A DNA stretch of 64,000 nt from Betaproteobacteria bacterium (GTDB lineage Bacteria; Pseudomonadota; Gammaproteobacteria; Burkholderiales; Burkholderiaceae_C). Shown here piece by piece: positions 40,983-51,467 of this stretch (position 1 is the stretch's first letter; every line of letters begins with the position of its first letter). The stretch covers positions 186,001 through 250,000 of the forward strand of contig JADJWD010000006.1 in NCBI GenBank assembly GCA_016716535.1, written 5' to 3'. A program made the position numbers and the translations under genes. A model generated the notes under the pieces. That model ran no database searches and was not told where the DNA came from. It saw nothing but the letters and a program-made list of their open reading frames with translations.

Positions 40983-42737
40983 GTGACCAACGACAAGAAT
41001 CGCCCCGCGCCCGCCGCGGCCGAAGACTTCGACCGCGAGTTCCGCGCCCAGCTGGCGCAGATGACGGCCGGCCTCGCGCCGACCGCCTTCACCACCGCCT
41101 GGGCCGACTGGGCGATGCACCTGGCGATGTCGCCGGCGCGGCGGCTCGAGCTGCGCCAGGAGCTGGCGGCACGCGCCAGCGACACCTGGAGCTTCGCCAT
41201 GCGCGCGCTGGCCGGCGAGCCGCTGGCGCCCGACGCGCAGTTCGAAGGCACGCCCGACCGGCGCTTTGCCGGCCCGGCGTGGCAGAAGTGGCCGTTCAAC
41301 GCCTACGCGCGCGCCTACCAGAACAGCGCCGCGTTGATGCAGGACGCGGTGCAGGGCGTCGGCGGCGTCACCGACTACCACGAGCAGCTGATGCAGTTCG
41401 CGGTGCGCATGCTGCTGGACGCCAGCTCGCCGGCCAACTACCTGGGCAGCAACCCCGAGCTGCTGGCGCTGACCGAGGCCGAAAAAGGCCAGAACCTCGT
41501 GCGCGGCCTGCAGCACTGGGTGGACGACCTGCGCCGCACGACCGAAGGCGGCGCGCCGGCCGGCGCCGACGCCTTCGAGCTGGGGCGCGACGTCGCGGCG
41601 ACGCCCGGCCAGGTGGTCTTCCGCAACGAGCTGATCGAGCTGATCCAGTACACGCCGACGACCAAGAGCGTGCACGCCGAGCCGCTGCTCATCGTGCCGG
41701 CGTGGATCATGAAGTACTACATCCTCGACCTGAGCGCGCGCAACTCGCTCGTCAAGTACCTCGTCGACCAGGGGCACACGGTGTTCATGGTGTCGTGGAA
41801 GAACCCCGACGAGGGCGACCGCGAGCTCGGCATGGACGACTACGTGCACAAGGGCTTCGACGCGGCGTTCGACGCCGTGACGGCCATCGTGCCCAAGCGC
41901 CGCGTGCACGCGGTCGGCTACTGCATCGGCGGCACGCTGCTGGCCATCGGCGCGGCGGCGATGGCTCCCGAGAAGCGCGAAGCGCTGCTCGCGTCGATCA
42001 CCCTCTTCGCCGCGCAGACCGACTTCTCCGAGCCCGGTGAACTCGCCTTCTTCATCAACCCCAGCCAGCTCGCGCTGCTGGAGGCGACGATGCACAAGAA
42101 GGGCGTGCTCGAGAGCCGGCAGATGGGCGGCGCCTTTGCGCTCTTGCGCTCGCAGGACCTGGTGTGGCAGCCGATCATCGACAACTACCTCAAGGGCCAG
42201 CGCCAGCCGATGATCGACCTGATGGCCTGGAACGCCGACGGCACGCGCATGCCCTGGCGCATGCACACCGAGTACCTCTATCGCCTGTACCTCGACAACG
42301 AGCTGGCGACCAACCGCTTCCCGGTGGCGGGCCGGCGCGTGCGGCTGTCGGACATCGACGTGCCGATGTTCATCGTCGGCACCGAGACCGACCACGTCGC
42401 GCCGTGGAAGTCGGTCTACAAGACCGACAACCTCGTGCGCTCCGACGACTTCACGTTCCTGCTGACCAGCGGCGGGCACAACGCCGGCATCGTCTGCGGC
42501 CCGGTGCACCCCAAGCGCCACTACCGCATCAAGAGCAAGCGCCTGAAGGACCCGCATCTCGCGCCCGAGGACTGGCTCGAAGCGGCGACGAAACACGCGG
42601 GCTCGTGGTGGCCGGCGTGGCAGCAATGGCTCGCGCGGCACTCCGGCGCACAAGTCAAGCCGCCGGCGATGGGGGCCAAGAGCAAGGGCTACGAAGTGCT
42701 CGAGGCAGCGCCGGGGCAGTACGTGCGGCAGCGCTGA
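40983..42737 (+). CDS. phaC: class I poly(3-hydroxyalkanoate) synthase
   Basis: A 584-residue enzyme that polymerises 3-hydroxyacyl-CoA into PHA on granule surfaces. The start is GTG at 40983, with GGAGG 9 bp upstream. The lipase-like box is GYCIGG with the catalytic Cys at residue 314. The Asp is in TETDHVAPW (470) and the His in SGGHNAG (499). Spacing agrees with class I synthases. The N-terminal domain contains NAYARAYQNSAALMQDAV and the typical LLIVPAWIMKYYILDL segment. phaA is not in the window, and phaB only if the upstream SDR fills that role. Confidence 0.95.
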   Translation: MTNDKNRPAPAAAEDFDREFRAQLAQMTAGLAPTAFTTAWADWAMHLAMSPARRLELRQELAARASDTWSFAMRALAGEPLAPDAQFEGTPDRRFAGPAWQKWPFNAYARAYQNSAALMQDAVQGVGGVTDYHEQLMQFAVRMLLDASSPANYLGSNPELLALTEAEKGQNLVRGLQHWVDDLRRTTEGGAPAGADAFELGRDVAATPGQVVFRNELIELIQYTPTTKSVHAEPLLIVPAWIMKYYILDLSARNSLVKYLVDQGHTVFMVSWKNPDEGDRELGMDDYVHKGFDAAFDAVTAIVPKRRVHAVGYCIGGTLLAIGAAAMAPEKREALLASITLFAAQTDFSEPGELAFFINPSQLALLEATMHKKGVLESRQMGGAFALLRSQDLVWQPIIDNYLKGQRQPMIDLMAWNADGTRMPWRMHTEYLYRLYLDNELATNRFPVAGRRVRLSDIDVPMFIVGTETDHVAPWKSVYKTDNLVRSDDFTFLLTSGGHNAGIVCGPVHPKRHYRIKSKRLKDPHLAPEDWLEAATKHAGSWWPAWQQWLARHSGAQVKPPAMGAKSKGYEVLEAAPGQYVRQR

Positions 42738-42752
42738 GGCTGCCGGTTCGCC

Positions 42753-43799
42753 TCAATCCTCGAACCGCCCCAGCCGCACCGCGGTGCCGCCGGGTTTGAG
42801 GTTGTTGGTGCCGGGCATCACGAGCACGGTGTCGTCGTAGGGTGTGACGAAGACGTGCTCGCCGTCTTCGGCGATCGGCGTGCCGGCTTTCGGAATCACC
42901 GACAGGCCCGCCGTCGGCACGAGGAAGCGGAAGTCCTTGCTGCGCGCGACCACCGGCTCGGTGACGCGCACGAGGCGCTGCTTTTTCGGTAGCGGCAGCC
43001 GCACGTTCGCCTGCACCCACGCCGCGTCGGCCAGGCCCGTGAGGCCGAGGAAGCGCACGAGCGCGTCGTGCGCGATGTCGGCGGCGGCGGCCTCCCAGTG
43101 CTGGCCGCATTCGATCAGGAGGGCGCGGTGCTTCAGGTCGTGCGGATCTCCGAAGCCGCCACGCTCGACCATGCGCAGCCCGGCCGGGTGGCCGGTGTCG
43201 ATGAGCAGGATCTCGGGCAGGCCGAGCTGGCGCGCGTAGGCGGCGTTCTTGTCCTGCGTGCCGCACACCATCAGCGGCGCGCACGGCTCGCTCATGCTGT
43301 GGATGTCCAGCAGCAGCTCGCTCGCGTCGACGAACGGGCGCAGCTCGCGCGCGCGGCGCAACTCGGCGCTGTCGCGCGCGCCGAGCAGCACCTCGTCGGC
43401 CCAGACGCGGTTCAGGTCCTCGTCGATGCAGCGGCTGGCGAACGGGTGCACGGTGTCGAAGCGCTGGAACGCGGCGACGTTGGCGAAGGCGCAGACGAGC
43501 CGGCCGCGCGCCGGGCGCCAGGCGCCGGCGGCGATCTGGCCGAGCAGCCAGTCGAGCGCGATCGCGCCGCAGATCTCGTTGCCGTGCGTCAGCGCCTGGA
43601 TCATCACGCGCGGGCCGGGCTGGCCGGTGTCCCAGGCGAGCACGTAGTCGACGCCGGTGCCGCCGTCGCGCCAGCGCTCGATGCGCGGGGGCTTCAGTTC
43701 GATCGGCGGCGCGGCCTTCACGCCGGGCGCCGCGGCCTTCGCGGTTGCCGTGCTCAGTGCGGCCGGCGCCTTCGCGCCGGTGGTTCCCTTGCTGGACAT
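42753..43799 (-). CDS. succinylglutamate desuccinylase/aspartoacylase family protein (M14-like)
   Basis: 348 residues. The zinc site of the family is visible: His and Glu in THGNEICG and His in LLDIHSMSEP. ECGQHWE near residue 240 supplies the catalytic Glu. The N-terminus (MSSKGTTGAKAPAALSTATAKAAAP) is low-complexity, so the true start might be later. These enzymes remove acyl groups from N-acyl amino acids. The gene follows the FGase-like gene by 26 bp on the same strand, so they form an operon. Confidence 0.88.
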   Translation of the reverse strand: MSSKGTTGAKAPAALSTATAKAAAPGVKAAPPIELKPPRIERWRDGGTGVDYVLAWDTGQPGPRVMIQALTHGNEICGAIALDWLLGQIAAGAWRPARGRLVCAFANVAAFQRFDTVHPFASRCIDEDLNRVWADEVLLGARDSAELRRARELRPFVDASELLLDIHSMSEPCAPLMVCGTQDKNAAYARQLGLPEILLIDTGHPAGLRMVERGGFGDPHDLKHRALLIECGQHWEAAAADIAHDALVRFLGLTGLADAAWVQANVRLPLPKKQRLVRVTEPVVARSKDFRFLVPTAGLSVIPKAGTPIAEDGEHVFVTPYDDTVLVMPGTNNLKPGGTAVRLGRFED

Positions 43800-43825
43800 A
43801 TGGCCGATGTGTGCAGCGCGCGCGC

Positions 43826-44704
43826 TCAGCGCCGCGGCCGGATCATCGTCTGCGCGTAGCCGAAGCGTTCGCCCAGCACGTGCATCAGCTGCATCAACTG
43901 GCCTTGCAGCTTGGCGAAACCGTCGTGCTTCTGGATCGTCGCCGGGTCCATGTACAGGCGCTTGTTGATCTCGATCTGCAGGCTGTGCCGGCCGCTGCTG
44001 GGGTCGCTGAAGGCGCGCACCAGTTCGACGCCCTTGAACGGCTTGTTCAGCACCACCGTGTAGCCCAGCCCCTGCAGGAACTTGCCGATGTAGTTGGTGA
44101 ACGCCGGCTCGCACGTCGTGCCGTCGCGGTCGCCGAGGATGAAGTCGGGGCGCGCTTCGCCCTCGACACCTTCCATGTCCAGCGTCGTCGTCGGCCCCAT
44201 CGAGTGGCAGTTGATGTGGTAGACGACGCCGAAACGCGTGTGCGCGTTGGCCATCAGTTCCCACAGCGCGTCGTGGTAGGGCTGGTGGTAGCGCTCGATG
44301 CGGCCCATCACCTCGGCCACGGCGAGCTTGCGGTCATAGATCGGCTTGCCGTTGACGAGCGTGCGCCAGACGAGCGCCTTGCCGATCTTCGCCTTGCCGC
44401 TATCGAGCGTCTTGTTCGGCCAGGGCTCGGCCATCAGCGCCGGGTCGATGTCGGCGGTGTGGCGGTTCACGTCGATGTAGGTGCGCGGGAACTGCGCGGT
44501 GAGCAGCGGGATGCCCATCTTCGCCGCCGGCAGGTACAGCTCGTCGATGAAGGCGTCTTCGCCGTCGCGCAGCTCCTGCACGCTGGCCACGGCGCCGAAG
44601 TCGGCCGGCATGCGGAAGCCCGAATGCGGCGAGTCGAGCACGATCGGAAGGGCCGGCGCCTCGGGCGGGCGCGGGCCGTGGATGACGAGCACGTTGGGGT
44701 CCAT
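43826..44704 (-). CDS. N-formylglutamate amidohydrolase family protein (FGase-like)
   Basis: 292 residues of the N-formylglutamate amidohydrolase (HutG) family. Visible are the LDSPHSGFRMPADFG start motif, RTYIDVNRHTADIDP, the metal-site-like INCHSMG and SLQIEINKRLYMD near the C-terminus. It heads a two-gene operon with the desuccinylase-like gene. No other hut gene is nearby, so N-formylglutamate as substrate is not certain. It diverges from a five-gene peptide-type ABC importer at 44933, suggesting joint use of imported N-acyl amino acids or peptides. Confidence 0.88.
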   Translation of the reverse strand: MDPNVLVIHGPRPPEAPALPIVLDSPHSGFRMPADFGAVASVQELRDGEDAFIDELYLPAAKMGIPLLTAQFPRTYIDVNRHTADIDPALMAEPWPNKTLDSGKAKIGKALVWRTLVNGKPIYDRKLAVAEVMGRIERYHQPYHDALWELMANAHTRFGVVYHINCHSMGPTTTLDMEGVEGEARPDFILGDRDGTTCEPAFTNYIGKFLQGLGYTVVLNKPFKGVELVRAFSDPSSGRHSLQIEINKRLYMDPATIQKHDGFAKLQGQLMQLMHVLGERFGYAQTMIRPRR

Positions 44705-44839
44705 GGCTGACTCTCGAAAACGATGGGCGCTTCAGACCGTAGTTTGCCCGCGATCGGGCGAGGCCCAGCGGGCACACGCGGCGAGCCCGCGTGAACCCGG
44801 CCCCGGGCCGACCCCGATGGCCTGCAGTGACCGCCCGGC

Positions 44840-44867
44840 TAGCATCGCGGCAACCCCGCTTCGGGGT
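44840..44867 (+). promoter_or_regulatory. candidate -10 box and leader hairpin of the ABC importer
   Basis: TAGCAT (44840-44845) followed by CGCGG lies about 90 bp before the binding-protein start. A 6-bp hairpin ACCCCG-CTT-CGGGGT follows in the leader (44853-44867). No clear -35 box. Confidence 0.35.
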
Positions 44868-44932
44868 ATTCCCTATCCCTTTTCCTGAACGAGAACTCGC
44901 CGCAGCCCAACACGGCGAACCGGAGGCTCAAG

Positions 44933-46723
44933 ATGCAAGAACGTGATCTGCGCGCCCTGATCGAAGAGGTGCGTGAAGGCAAGCTGCCCCGCCGCAGTTT
45001 CATCCAGCGCATGGTCGGCCTGGGGCTGACGGCGCCGATGGCCTCGATGATGCTGATGCACGAAGGCATCGCGCAGACGCAGGCATCGATCCCCTACAAG
45101 CCCACCAAGCGCGGCGGTGGCGGCACGCTGAAGGTGCTGTACTGGCAGGCCGCGGTGCACCTGAACCCGCACTACGCCGGCGGCACGAAGGACCAGGACG
45201 CCAGCCGCGTCTTCTACGAGCCGCTGGCCGGCTGGGACACCGAAGGCAACATGCTGCTGAAGCTGGCCGCCGAGGTGCCCACGCGCGCCAACGGCGGCCT
45301 CGCCGCCGACGGCCGCAGCGTCACCTGGAAGCTCAAGCGCGGCGTCAAGTGGCACGACGGCCGCGACTTCACCGCCGACGACGTCGTCTTCACCGCCGCC
45401 TACGCCGGCGACCCGGCCGCGTCGATGACGACGATCGGCACCTACCGCGACATCAAGGTCGTCAAGCTCGACTCGCACACGGTGCGCGTGGAGTTCCCGC
45501 GGCCGACGCCGTTCTGGGGCGAGGCGTTCACCGGCGCCGTCGGGCCGATCCTGCCCAAGCACGTCTTCGAGCCCTTCATGGGCGCCAAGTCGCGCGACAA
45601 CCCGGCCAACCTGAAGCCGGTGGGCACGGGCCCGTACAAGATCGTCGACTTCAAGCCCGGTGACATCCTGCGCGCCGAGGCGTTCAAGGACTACCACATC
45701 CCGAACCAGCCGTTCTTCGACGCGCTGGAGATCAAGGGCGGCGGCGACGCGACGAGCGCCGCGCGCGCCGTGCTGCAGACGGCCGAGTACGACCTGGCGT
45801 GGAACCTCGCCGTCGAGGACGAGATCCTCAAGCGGCTCGAAGGCGCCGGCAAGGGCCGCATGGAGTTCTACGCCGGCAGCGACATCGAGTTCGTGATGCT
45901 CAACGTCACCGACCCGTGGAACGAGGTCGACGGCGAGCGCGGCAGCATCAAGAGCAAGCACCCGGCGTTCAGCGACAAGGCGGTGCGCGAAGCGATGAGC
46001 CTGCTCGTCGACCGCAAGGGCATCGGCGAGTTCATCTACGGCCGCGGCGCGGTCGTCACGTCGAACTTCCTGAACAACCCGCCGCGCTTCCGCAGCGGCA
46101 ACACGAGCTTCGAGTTCAACATCGACAAGGCCAACCAGGTCCTCGAAGCGGCCGGCTGGAAGAAGGGCTCCGACGGCATCCGCGCCAAGGGCAACGTGAA
46201 GCTGAAGTTCGTCTACCAGACCTCCGTCAGCGGCCCGCGCCAGAAGTGCCAGGCGATCATCAAGGACGCCTGCACCAAGGCCGGCATCGAGCTCGAGCTG
46301 AAGAGCGTGGTCGCCTCGGTGTTCTTCGGCAGCGACGCCGCGAACCCGGACACCTACCAGAAGTTCTGGGCCGACATGCAGATGTTCACGACGACGATGA
46401 CGCAGCCGGACCCGCAGTTCTTCATGGAGCAGTTCACCAGCGAGCAGGCTTCGCAGAAGGCGAACAAGTGGTCCAGCCGCAACCTCGTGCGCTGGAGCAA
46501 CAAGGAGTACGACGACACGTTCAAGGCCGCGCAGGTGGAGCTCGACCCCGTCAAGCGCGCGGCGCTGTTCATCAAGATGAACGACCTCGTCGTCGGCGAC
46601 AAGCACGTCATCCCGCTGTTCGCGCGGCCGCGGCCCTACGGCATCGTCAACAAGCTCAAGCCCGCGCTCTCGGCCTGGGACAGCGCCACCGGCTCGCTCA
46701 GCTACTGGTACCGCGACGCCTGA
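44933..46723 (+). CDS. ABC transporter substrate-binding protein (SBP_bac_5, peptide type)
   Basis: A 596-residue periplasmic protein with a twin-arginine signal (LPRRSFIQRMVGLGLTAPMA). The fold is the oligopeptide/nickel-binding family 5: YEPLAGWDTEGN, WKLKRGVKWHDGRDFTADDVVFT, PVGTGPYKI and FSDKAVREAMSLLVDR. GGAGG lies 6 bp before the ATG at 44933. It is the first of five genes that make a complete importer. The ligand cannot be read from the sequence. The divergent hydrolases make N-acyl amino acids or peptides plausible. Confidence 0.94.
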   Translation: MQERDLRALIEEVREGKLPRRSFIQRMVGLGLTAPMASMMLMHEGIAQTQASIPYKPTKRGGGGTLKVLYWQAAVHLNPHYAGGTKDQDASRVFYEPLAGWDTEGNMLLKLAAEVPTRANGGLAADGRSVTWKLKRGVKWHDGRDFTADDVVFTAAYAGDPAASMTTIGTYRDIKVVKLDSHTVRVEFPRPTPFWGEAFTGAVGPILPKHVFEPFMGAKSRDNPANLKPVGTGPYKIVDFKPGDILRAEAFKDYHIPNQPFFDALEIKGGGDATSAARAVLQTAEYDLAWNLAVEDEILKRLEGAGKGRMEFYAGSDIEFVMLNVTDPWNEVDGERGSIKSKHPAFSDKAVREAMSLLVDRKGIGEFIYGRGAVVTSNFLNNPPRFRSGNTSFEFNIDKANQVLEAAGWKKGSDGIRAKGNVKLKFVYQTSVSGPRQKCQAIIKDACTKAGIELELKSVVASVFFGSDAANPDTYQKFWADMQMFTTTMTQPDPQFFMEQFTSEQASQKANKWSSRNLVRWSNKEYDDTFKAAQVELDPVKRAALFIKMNDLVVGDKHVIPLFARPRPYGIVNKLKPALSAWDSATGSLSYWYRDA

Positions 46724-46872
46724 GATGCCGAGCGGGCAGGCCGGCAGCGCCCGGCCGCCCTGCCCGCGCCGGCACGACCCCGTGCACTTCGCACCGGACT
46801 AGTCACCCGCCCCGGCCGGCCCGGCGTCTGCGGGCGGCCGGACCGGCCGCGCCCTGACCACACCGTTCCGCC

Positions 46873-47832
46873 TTGCTCAACTACATCCTGCGCCGGTTGA
46901 TGATCGCGCTGCCCAGTTTGCTGGGCATCAGCGTCGTGCTGTTCACCGTGCTGGCGCTCGCCCCCGGCGACCCGTTCGAGGAACTGGCCACCAACCCCAA
47001 CGTGCCGGCCGACGTGCGCCTGGCGCTGCGCAAACAGTTCGGGCTGGACGACCCCGTCTGGCAGCGCTACATGCACTGGCTGACGAGCATGCTGCAGGGC
47101 AACTGGGGCTTCAGCTTCCAGAGCCGCATCAACGTCGACGAACTCATCGTGCAGCGGCTGCCGACGACGATCATCGTCATCGGCCTGTCGCAGGTGCTGG
47201 CGATCCTAGTCGCGCTGCCGGTGGGCATCCTGGCGGCGGTCAAGCCCTACTCGTGGTTCGACCGCATCGCCAGCACCGTCGCCTTCATCGGCTTCTCGCT
47301 GCCGACGTTCTTCACCGGCGTCATCTTCATCCTGTTCTTCAGCATCTACCTCGGCTGGCTGCCGTTCGTCTACCGCAGCGACATCTCGGCCACCGGCTGG
47401 CAGTTCTTCTGGGAGCACTTCAAGCAGAGCATCATGCCGATCACGGTGCTGGGCCTCTTCCAGGCCGCGAGCATGATGCGTTACGTGCGCAGCGCCGTGC
47501 TCGACGTGATCCGGCTCGATTACGTGACCACCGCGCGCAGCAAGGGCCTGACCGAGGGCGTCGTCATCAACAAGCACGTCGTGCGCAACGCGCTGATCCC
47601 GGTCGTCACGCTGGTGGCGCTGCAGATGCCGGCGGTGTTCGGCGGCGCCATCGTCACCGAGCAGATCTTCCGCATCCCGGGCATCGGCAGCCTCTTGATC
47701 GACGCGATCCTGCGCAACGACACGCCGGTGATCATGGCGGTGACGTTCGTCTTCAGTTGCCTCGTGATCTTCTTCAATCTGATCGCCGATCTGCTCTATG
47801 GCTGGCTCGACCCCCGGATCAGTTACCGCTGA
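46873..47832 (+). CDS. ABC transporter permease (DppB-type)
   Basis: A 319-residue inner-membrane permease with six helices. N-terminal LLNYILRRLMIALPSLLGIS-type start, DPFEELATNP, and the permease loop EAA-like motif RSKGLTEGVVINKHVVRNALIPV. Start is TTG at 46873, about 150 bp after the binding-protein stop. The end overlaps the next permease by 35 bp. Confidence 0.93.
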   Translation: MLNYILRRLMIALPSLLGISVVLFTVLALAPGDPFEELATNPNVPADVRLALRKQFGLDDPVWQRYMHWLTSMLQGNWGFSFQSRINVDELIVQRLPTTIIVIGLSQVLAILVALPVGILAAVKPYSWFDRIASTVAFIGFSLPTFFTGVIFILFFSIYLGWLPFVYRSDISATGWQFFWEHFKQSIMPITVLGLFQAASMMRYVRSAVLDVIRLDYVTTARSKGLTEGVVINKHVVRNALIPVVTLVALQMPAVFGGAIVTEQIFRIPGIGSLLIDAILRNDTPVIMAVTFVFSCLVIFFNLIADLLYGWLDPRISYR

Positions 47833-48757
47833 GGCCGGCGCCGTGACCGTGACCCCGGCGCCGCTCGGCAAGCCCGTCGCCAGCGTCTCGCCGTGGCACG
47901 AAGCCTGGCGGCGCTTCAAGCGCCACCGCCTCGCCTACTGGAGCCTGTGGGTGCTCGGCTTCATGGTGCTGGCAGTGCTGCTCGGCCCGCTCGTCTACAA
48001 GGTCGGCATCAACGACGTCGACTTCAAGGCGCGGCTCGCGGGCCCATCGGGCACGCACCCGATGGGCACCGACGACCTCGGCCGCGACATGCTGGCGCGC
48101 ATGCTGTACGGCGGGCGCATCAGCCTGGCGGTGGGCCTGGCGGCGATGCTGATGGCGATCACCGTCGGCGTCATCATCGGCGCCATCGCCGGCATGGCAC
48201 GCGGCTGGGTCGATGCGGCGCTGATGTGGGTCACCGACCTCTTCCTCAGCCTGCCGCAACTGCCGCTGCTGCTGCTGTTGATCTTCCTGTTCCGCGAGCC
48301 GCTGAAGCAGACCTTCGGGCTCGAGGTCGGCATCTTCATCCTCATCGTCGCGGTCATCGGGGGCTTCCGCTGGATGCCGGTGGCGCGGCTGGTGCGCGCG
48401 CAGTTCTTCAGCCTGCGCGAGAAGGAGTTCGTCGAGGCGGCGCGCGCGCTCGGCGCATCCACCTCGCGCCAGGTGGTGCGGCACATCCTGCCCAACAGCC
48501 TGGGGCCGGTGATCGTCGCGGCGACGATCGACGTCGCCGCGGCGATCATCGCCGAGAGCACGCTGAGCTTCCTGGGCCTGGGCTTCCCGCCGGACATCCC
48601 CACCTGGGGCCGCATCCTCTACGACGGCCGCGACTACATGGACCTCGCGCTGCACTGGGCGCTGTTCCCGGGCATGGCGATCTTCCTGACCGTGCTGACG
48701 ATCAACTTCATCGGCGACGGCCTGCGCGATGCGCTCGACCCGCGCCGCGTGCTGTGA
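47798..48757 (+). CDS. ABC transporter permease (DppC-type)
   Basis: A 319-residue inner-membrane permease. An N-terminal cytoplasmic segment precedes the first helix (RHRLAYWSLWVLGFMVLAVLLGPLV). HPMGTDDLGRDMLARMLYGGRISLAVG, the EAA loop EKEFVEAARALGASTSRQVVRHILPN and LSFLGLGFPPDIPTWGRIL are typical. The ATG at 47798 overlaps the DppB-type gene by 35 bp. A GTG at 47843, eleven bases after that gene ends, is an alternative start. It ends 9 bp before the ATPase gene. Confidence 0.93.
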   Translation: MAGSTPGSVTAEAGAVTVTPAPLGKPVASVSPWHEAWRRFKRHRLAYWSLWVLGFMVLAVLLGPLVYKVGINDVDFKARLAGPSGTHPMGTDDLGRDMLARMLYGGRISLAVGLAAMLMAITVGVIIGAIAGMARGWVDAALMWVTDLFLSLPQLPLLLLLIFLFREPLKQTFGLEVGIFILIVAVIGGFRWMPVARLVRAQFFSLREKEFVEAARALGASTSRQVVRHILPNSLGPVIVAATIDVAAAIIAESTLSFLGLGFPPDIPTWGRILYDGRDYMDLALHWALFPGMAIFLTVLTINFIGDGLRDALDPRRVL

Positions 48758-48766
48758 AGCCCTGAC

Positions 48767-49744
<978 letters not shown>

Positions 49745-49782
49745 GCCGAAGTGGACCGATGGGTCGCAGCAATCAACCGAGC

Positions 49783-50760
49783 ATGAGCACCCCCGCGCTT
49801 CTGAAGGTCGACAACCTCGTCAAGCACTTCCCGGTGCGCGGCGGCCTGCTGCAACGCGAGGTCGGCCGCGTGCACGCCGTCGACGGCGTCAGCTTCGAGA
49901 TCGCCGCCGGCGAGACGCTGGGCGTCGTCGGCGAGAGCGGCTGCGGCAAGAGCACCACCGGCCGCTGCGTGCTGCGGCTGATCGAGCCGACCTCGGGCGA
50001 GGTGTGGTTCGACGGCAAGAACGTCACGCAGGCGAACAAGGATGAGCTGCGCGCGCTGGCGCGCGACATGCAGATCATCTTCCAGGACCCGTACGCGAGC
50101 CTGAACCCGCGCATGACGGTGGGCGCCATCATCGGCGAGGCGCTGATCATCCACAAGCTCGCGCCGACGAAGGCCGCCTTCGAGGCGCGCATCGTCGAGC
50201 TGCTCGAGACGGTGGGCCTCGCGGCCGACCACATGAAGCGCTACCCGCACGAGTTTTCCGGCGGCCAGCGACAGCGCATCGGTATCGCGCGCGCGCTGGC
50301 CGTCGACCCCAAGCTCGTCGTCTGCGACGAGGCGGTGAGTGCGCTCGATGTGTCGATCCAGGCGCAGGTGATCAACCTGCTCGAGGATCTGCAGGAGAAG
50401 TTCCGGCTCACCTACATCTTCATCGCGCACGACCTCAGCGTCGTCGAGCACATCAGCGACCGCGTCGCGGTGATGTACCTCGGCCGCGTCGTCGAGATCG
50501 CCCCGGCCAACGCGCTGTACTCGAACCCGCGCCACCCGTACACCGAGGCTTTGCTGTCGGCGGTGCCGATCCCCGACCCGAAGGTCAAGCGCCAGCGCGT
50601 GCGGCTGCAAGGTGACGTGCCCAGCCCCCTGAAGCCGCCCGCCGGCTGCCACTTCCACACCCGCTGCCCGATCGCGCAGAAGGGGCTGTGCGATCGCGAG
50701 CGGCCGGTGCTGAAGGACGTGGGGCCGGGGCACCGGGTGGCCTGCCACTTGCGCAGTTAG
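49783..50760 (+). CDS. ABC transporter ATP-binding protein (DppF-type)
   Basis: 325 residues from the ATG at 49783 (MSTPALLKVDNLVKHFP). An in-frame ATG at 49759 would add eight residues. Walker A GESGCGKSTTG, signature FSGGQRQRIGIA, Walker B LVVCDEAVSALDVS and H-loop FIAHDLSVV are intact. The C-terminal extension has CHFHTRCPIAQKGLC. It is the last gene of the five-gene importer operon. The stop is followed by a 50 bp gap to the convergent NarL-type regulator. Confidence 0.94.
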   Translation: MSTPALLKVDNLVKHFPVRGGLLQREVGRVHAVDGVSFEIAAGETLGVVGESGCGKSTTGRCVLRLIEPTSGEVWFDGKNVTQANKDELRALARDMQIIFQDPYASLNPRMTVGAIIGEALIIHKLAPTKAAFEARIVELLETVGLAADHMKRYPHEFSGGQRQRIGIARALAVDPKLVVCDEAVSALDVSIQAQVINLLEDLQEKFRLTYIFIAHDLSVVEHISDRVAVMYLGRVVEIAPANALYSNPRHPYTEALLSAVPIPDPKVKRQRVRLQGDVPSPLKPPAGCHFHTRCPIAQKGLCDRERPVLKDVGPGHRVACHLRS

Positions 50761-50809
50761 GCGCAGTTTGGGACCGCGCGCAGGCGGCCCGCCGGCCCCT
50801 TCACCGGCT

Positions 50810-51442
50810 TCACTGAATCAGCCCGTTCTTCAGCGCGTAGTACGTCAGGTCGCTGTTCGACTGCAGCTTCATCTTCTGCAGGATGCGTGAGCGGTAAGTG
50901 CTGACCGTCTTGACGCTCAGGAACATCTGCTCGGCGATGTGGCCGACCGTCTCGCCGCGCGCCAGGCGCAGGAAGACCTGCAGCTCGCGCTCGCTCAAGC
51001 CGTCGTGCAGCGGCTTGTCGGCGCCGCCCGAGACGCCATCGGCCAGCAGCTCCGCCACCGCCGGCGTGATGTAGCGGCGGCCGCGCGCGACGGTGCGGAT
51101 CGCGGTGGCGATCTCCTGCGGATCACATTCCTTGTTCAGATAGCCGGCGGCGCCCTGGCGCAGCAGCGTCGTCGCGTAGTGCGTCTCCGGAAAACCCGAG
51201 AGGATCAGCACCGGCAACTCGGGAAAGCGCGCCTTGATTGCCGCCAGCGCATCGACGCCGCTCTGGTCGGGCATCGACAGGTCGAGCACGAGCACGTCGA
51301 CCTCGCCGGCGCGCGCGATGTCCAGCGCCTCGCGGCCGTTGGCGGCTTCAGCGGTGACGCGGAAGTCCACCTCGTCGGCAAGGAACTGGCGCAGTCCCGC
51401 ACGCACGATGCTGTGATCGTCGACGATGCCGATGCGAATCAT
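50810..51442 (-). CDS. NarL/UhpA-type response regulator
   Basis: 210 residues. The receiver has VDDHSIV, the phosphorylation Asp in VLDLSMPDQSG, Ser in ILSGFPE and Lys in YLNKECDP. The LuxR-type HTH is LSERELQVFLRLARGETVGHIA then LSVKTVSTYRSRILQKM. The gene is divergent from the CHASE3 kinase with 25 bp between the start codons, so both depend on a very short shared region. They form a two-component system. Confidence 0.94.
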   Translation of the reverse strand: MIRIGIVDDHSIVRAGLRQFLADEVDFRVTAEAANGREALDIARAGEVDVLVLDLSMPDQSGVDALAAIKARFPELPVLILSGFPETHYATTLLRQGAAGYLNKECDPQEIATAIRTVARGRRYITPAVAELLADGVSGGADKPLHDGLSERELQVFLRLARGETVGHIAEQMFLSVKTVSTYRSRILQKMKLQSNSDLTYYALKNGLIQ

Positions 51443-51467
51443 GAAACCGACACCTCGGGGAGCCGCA

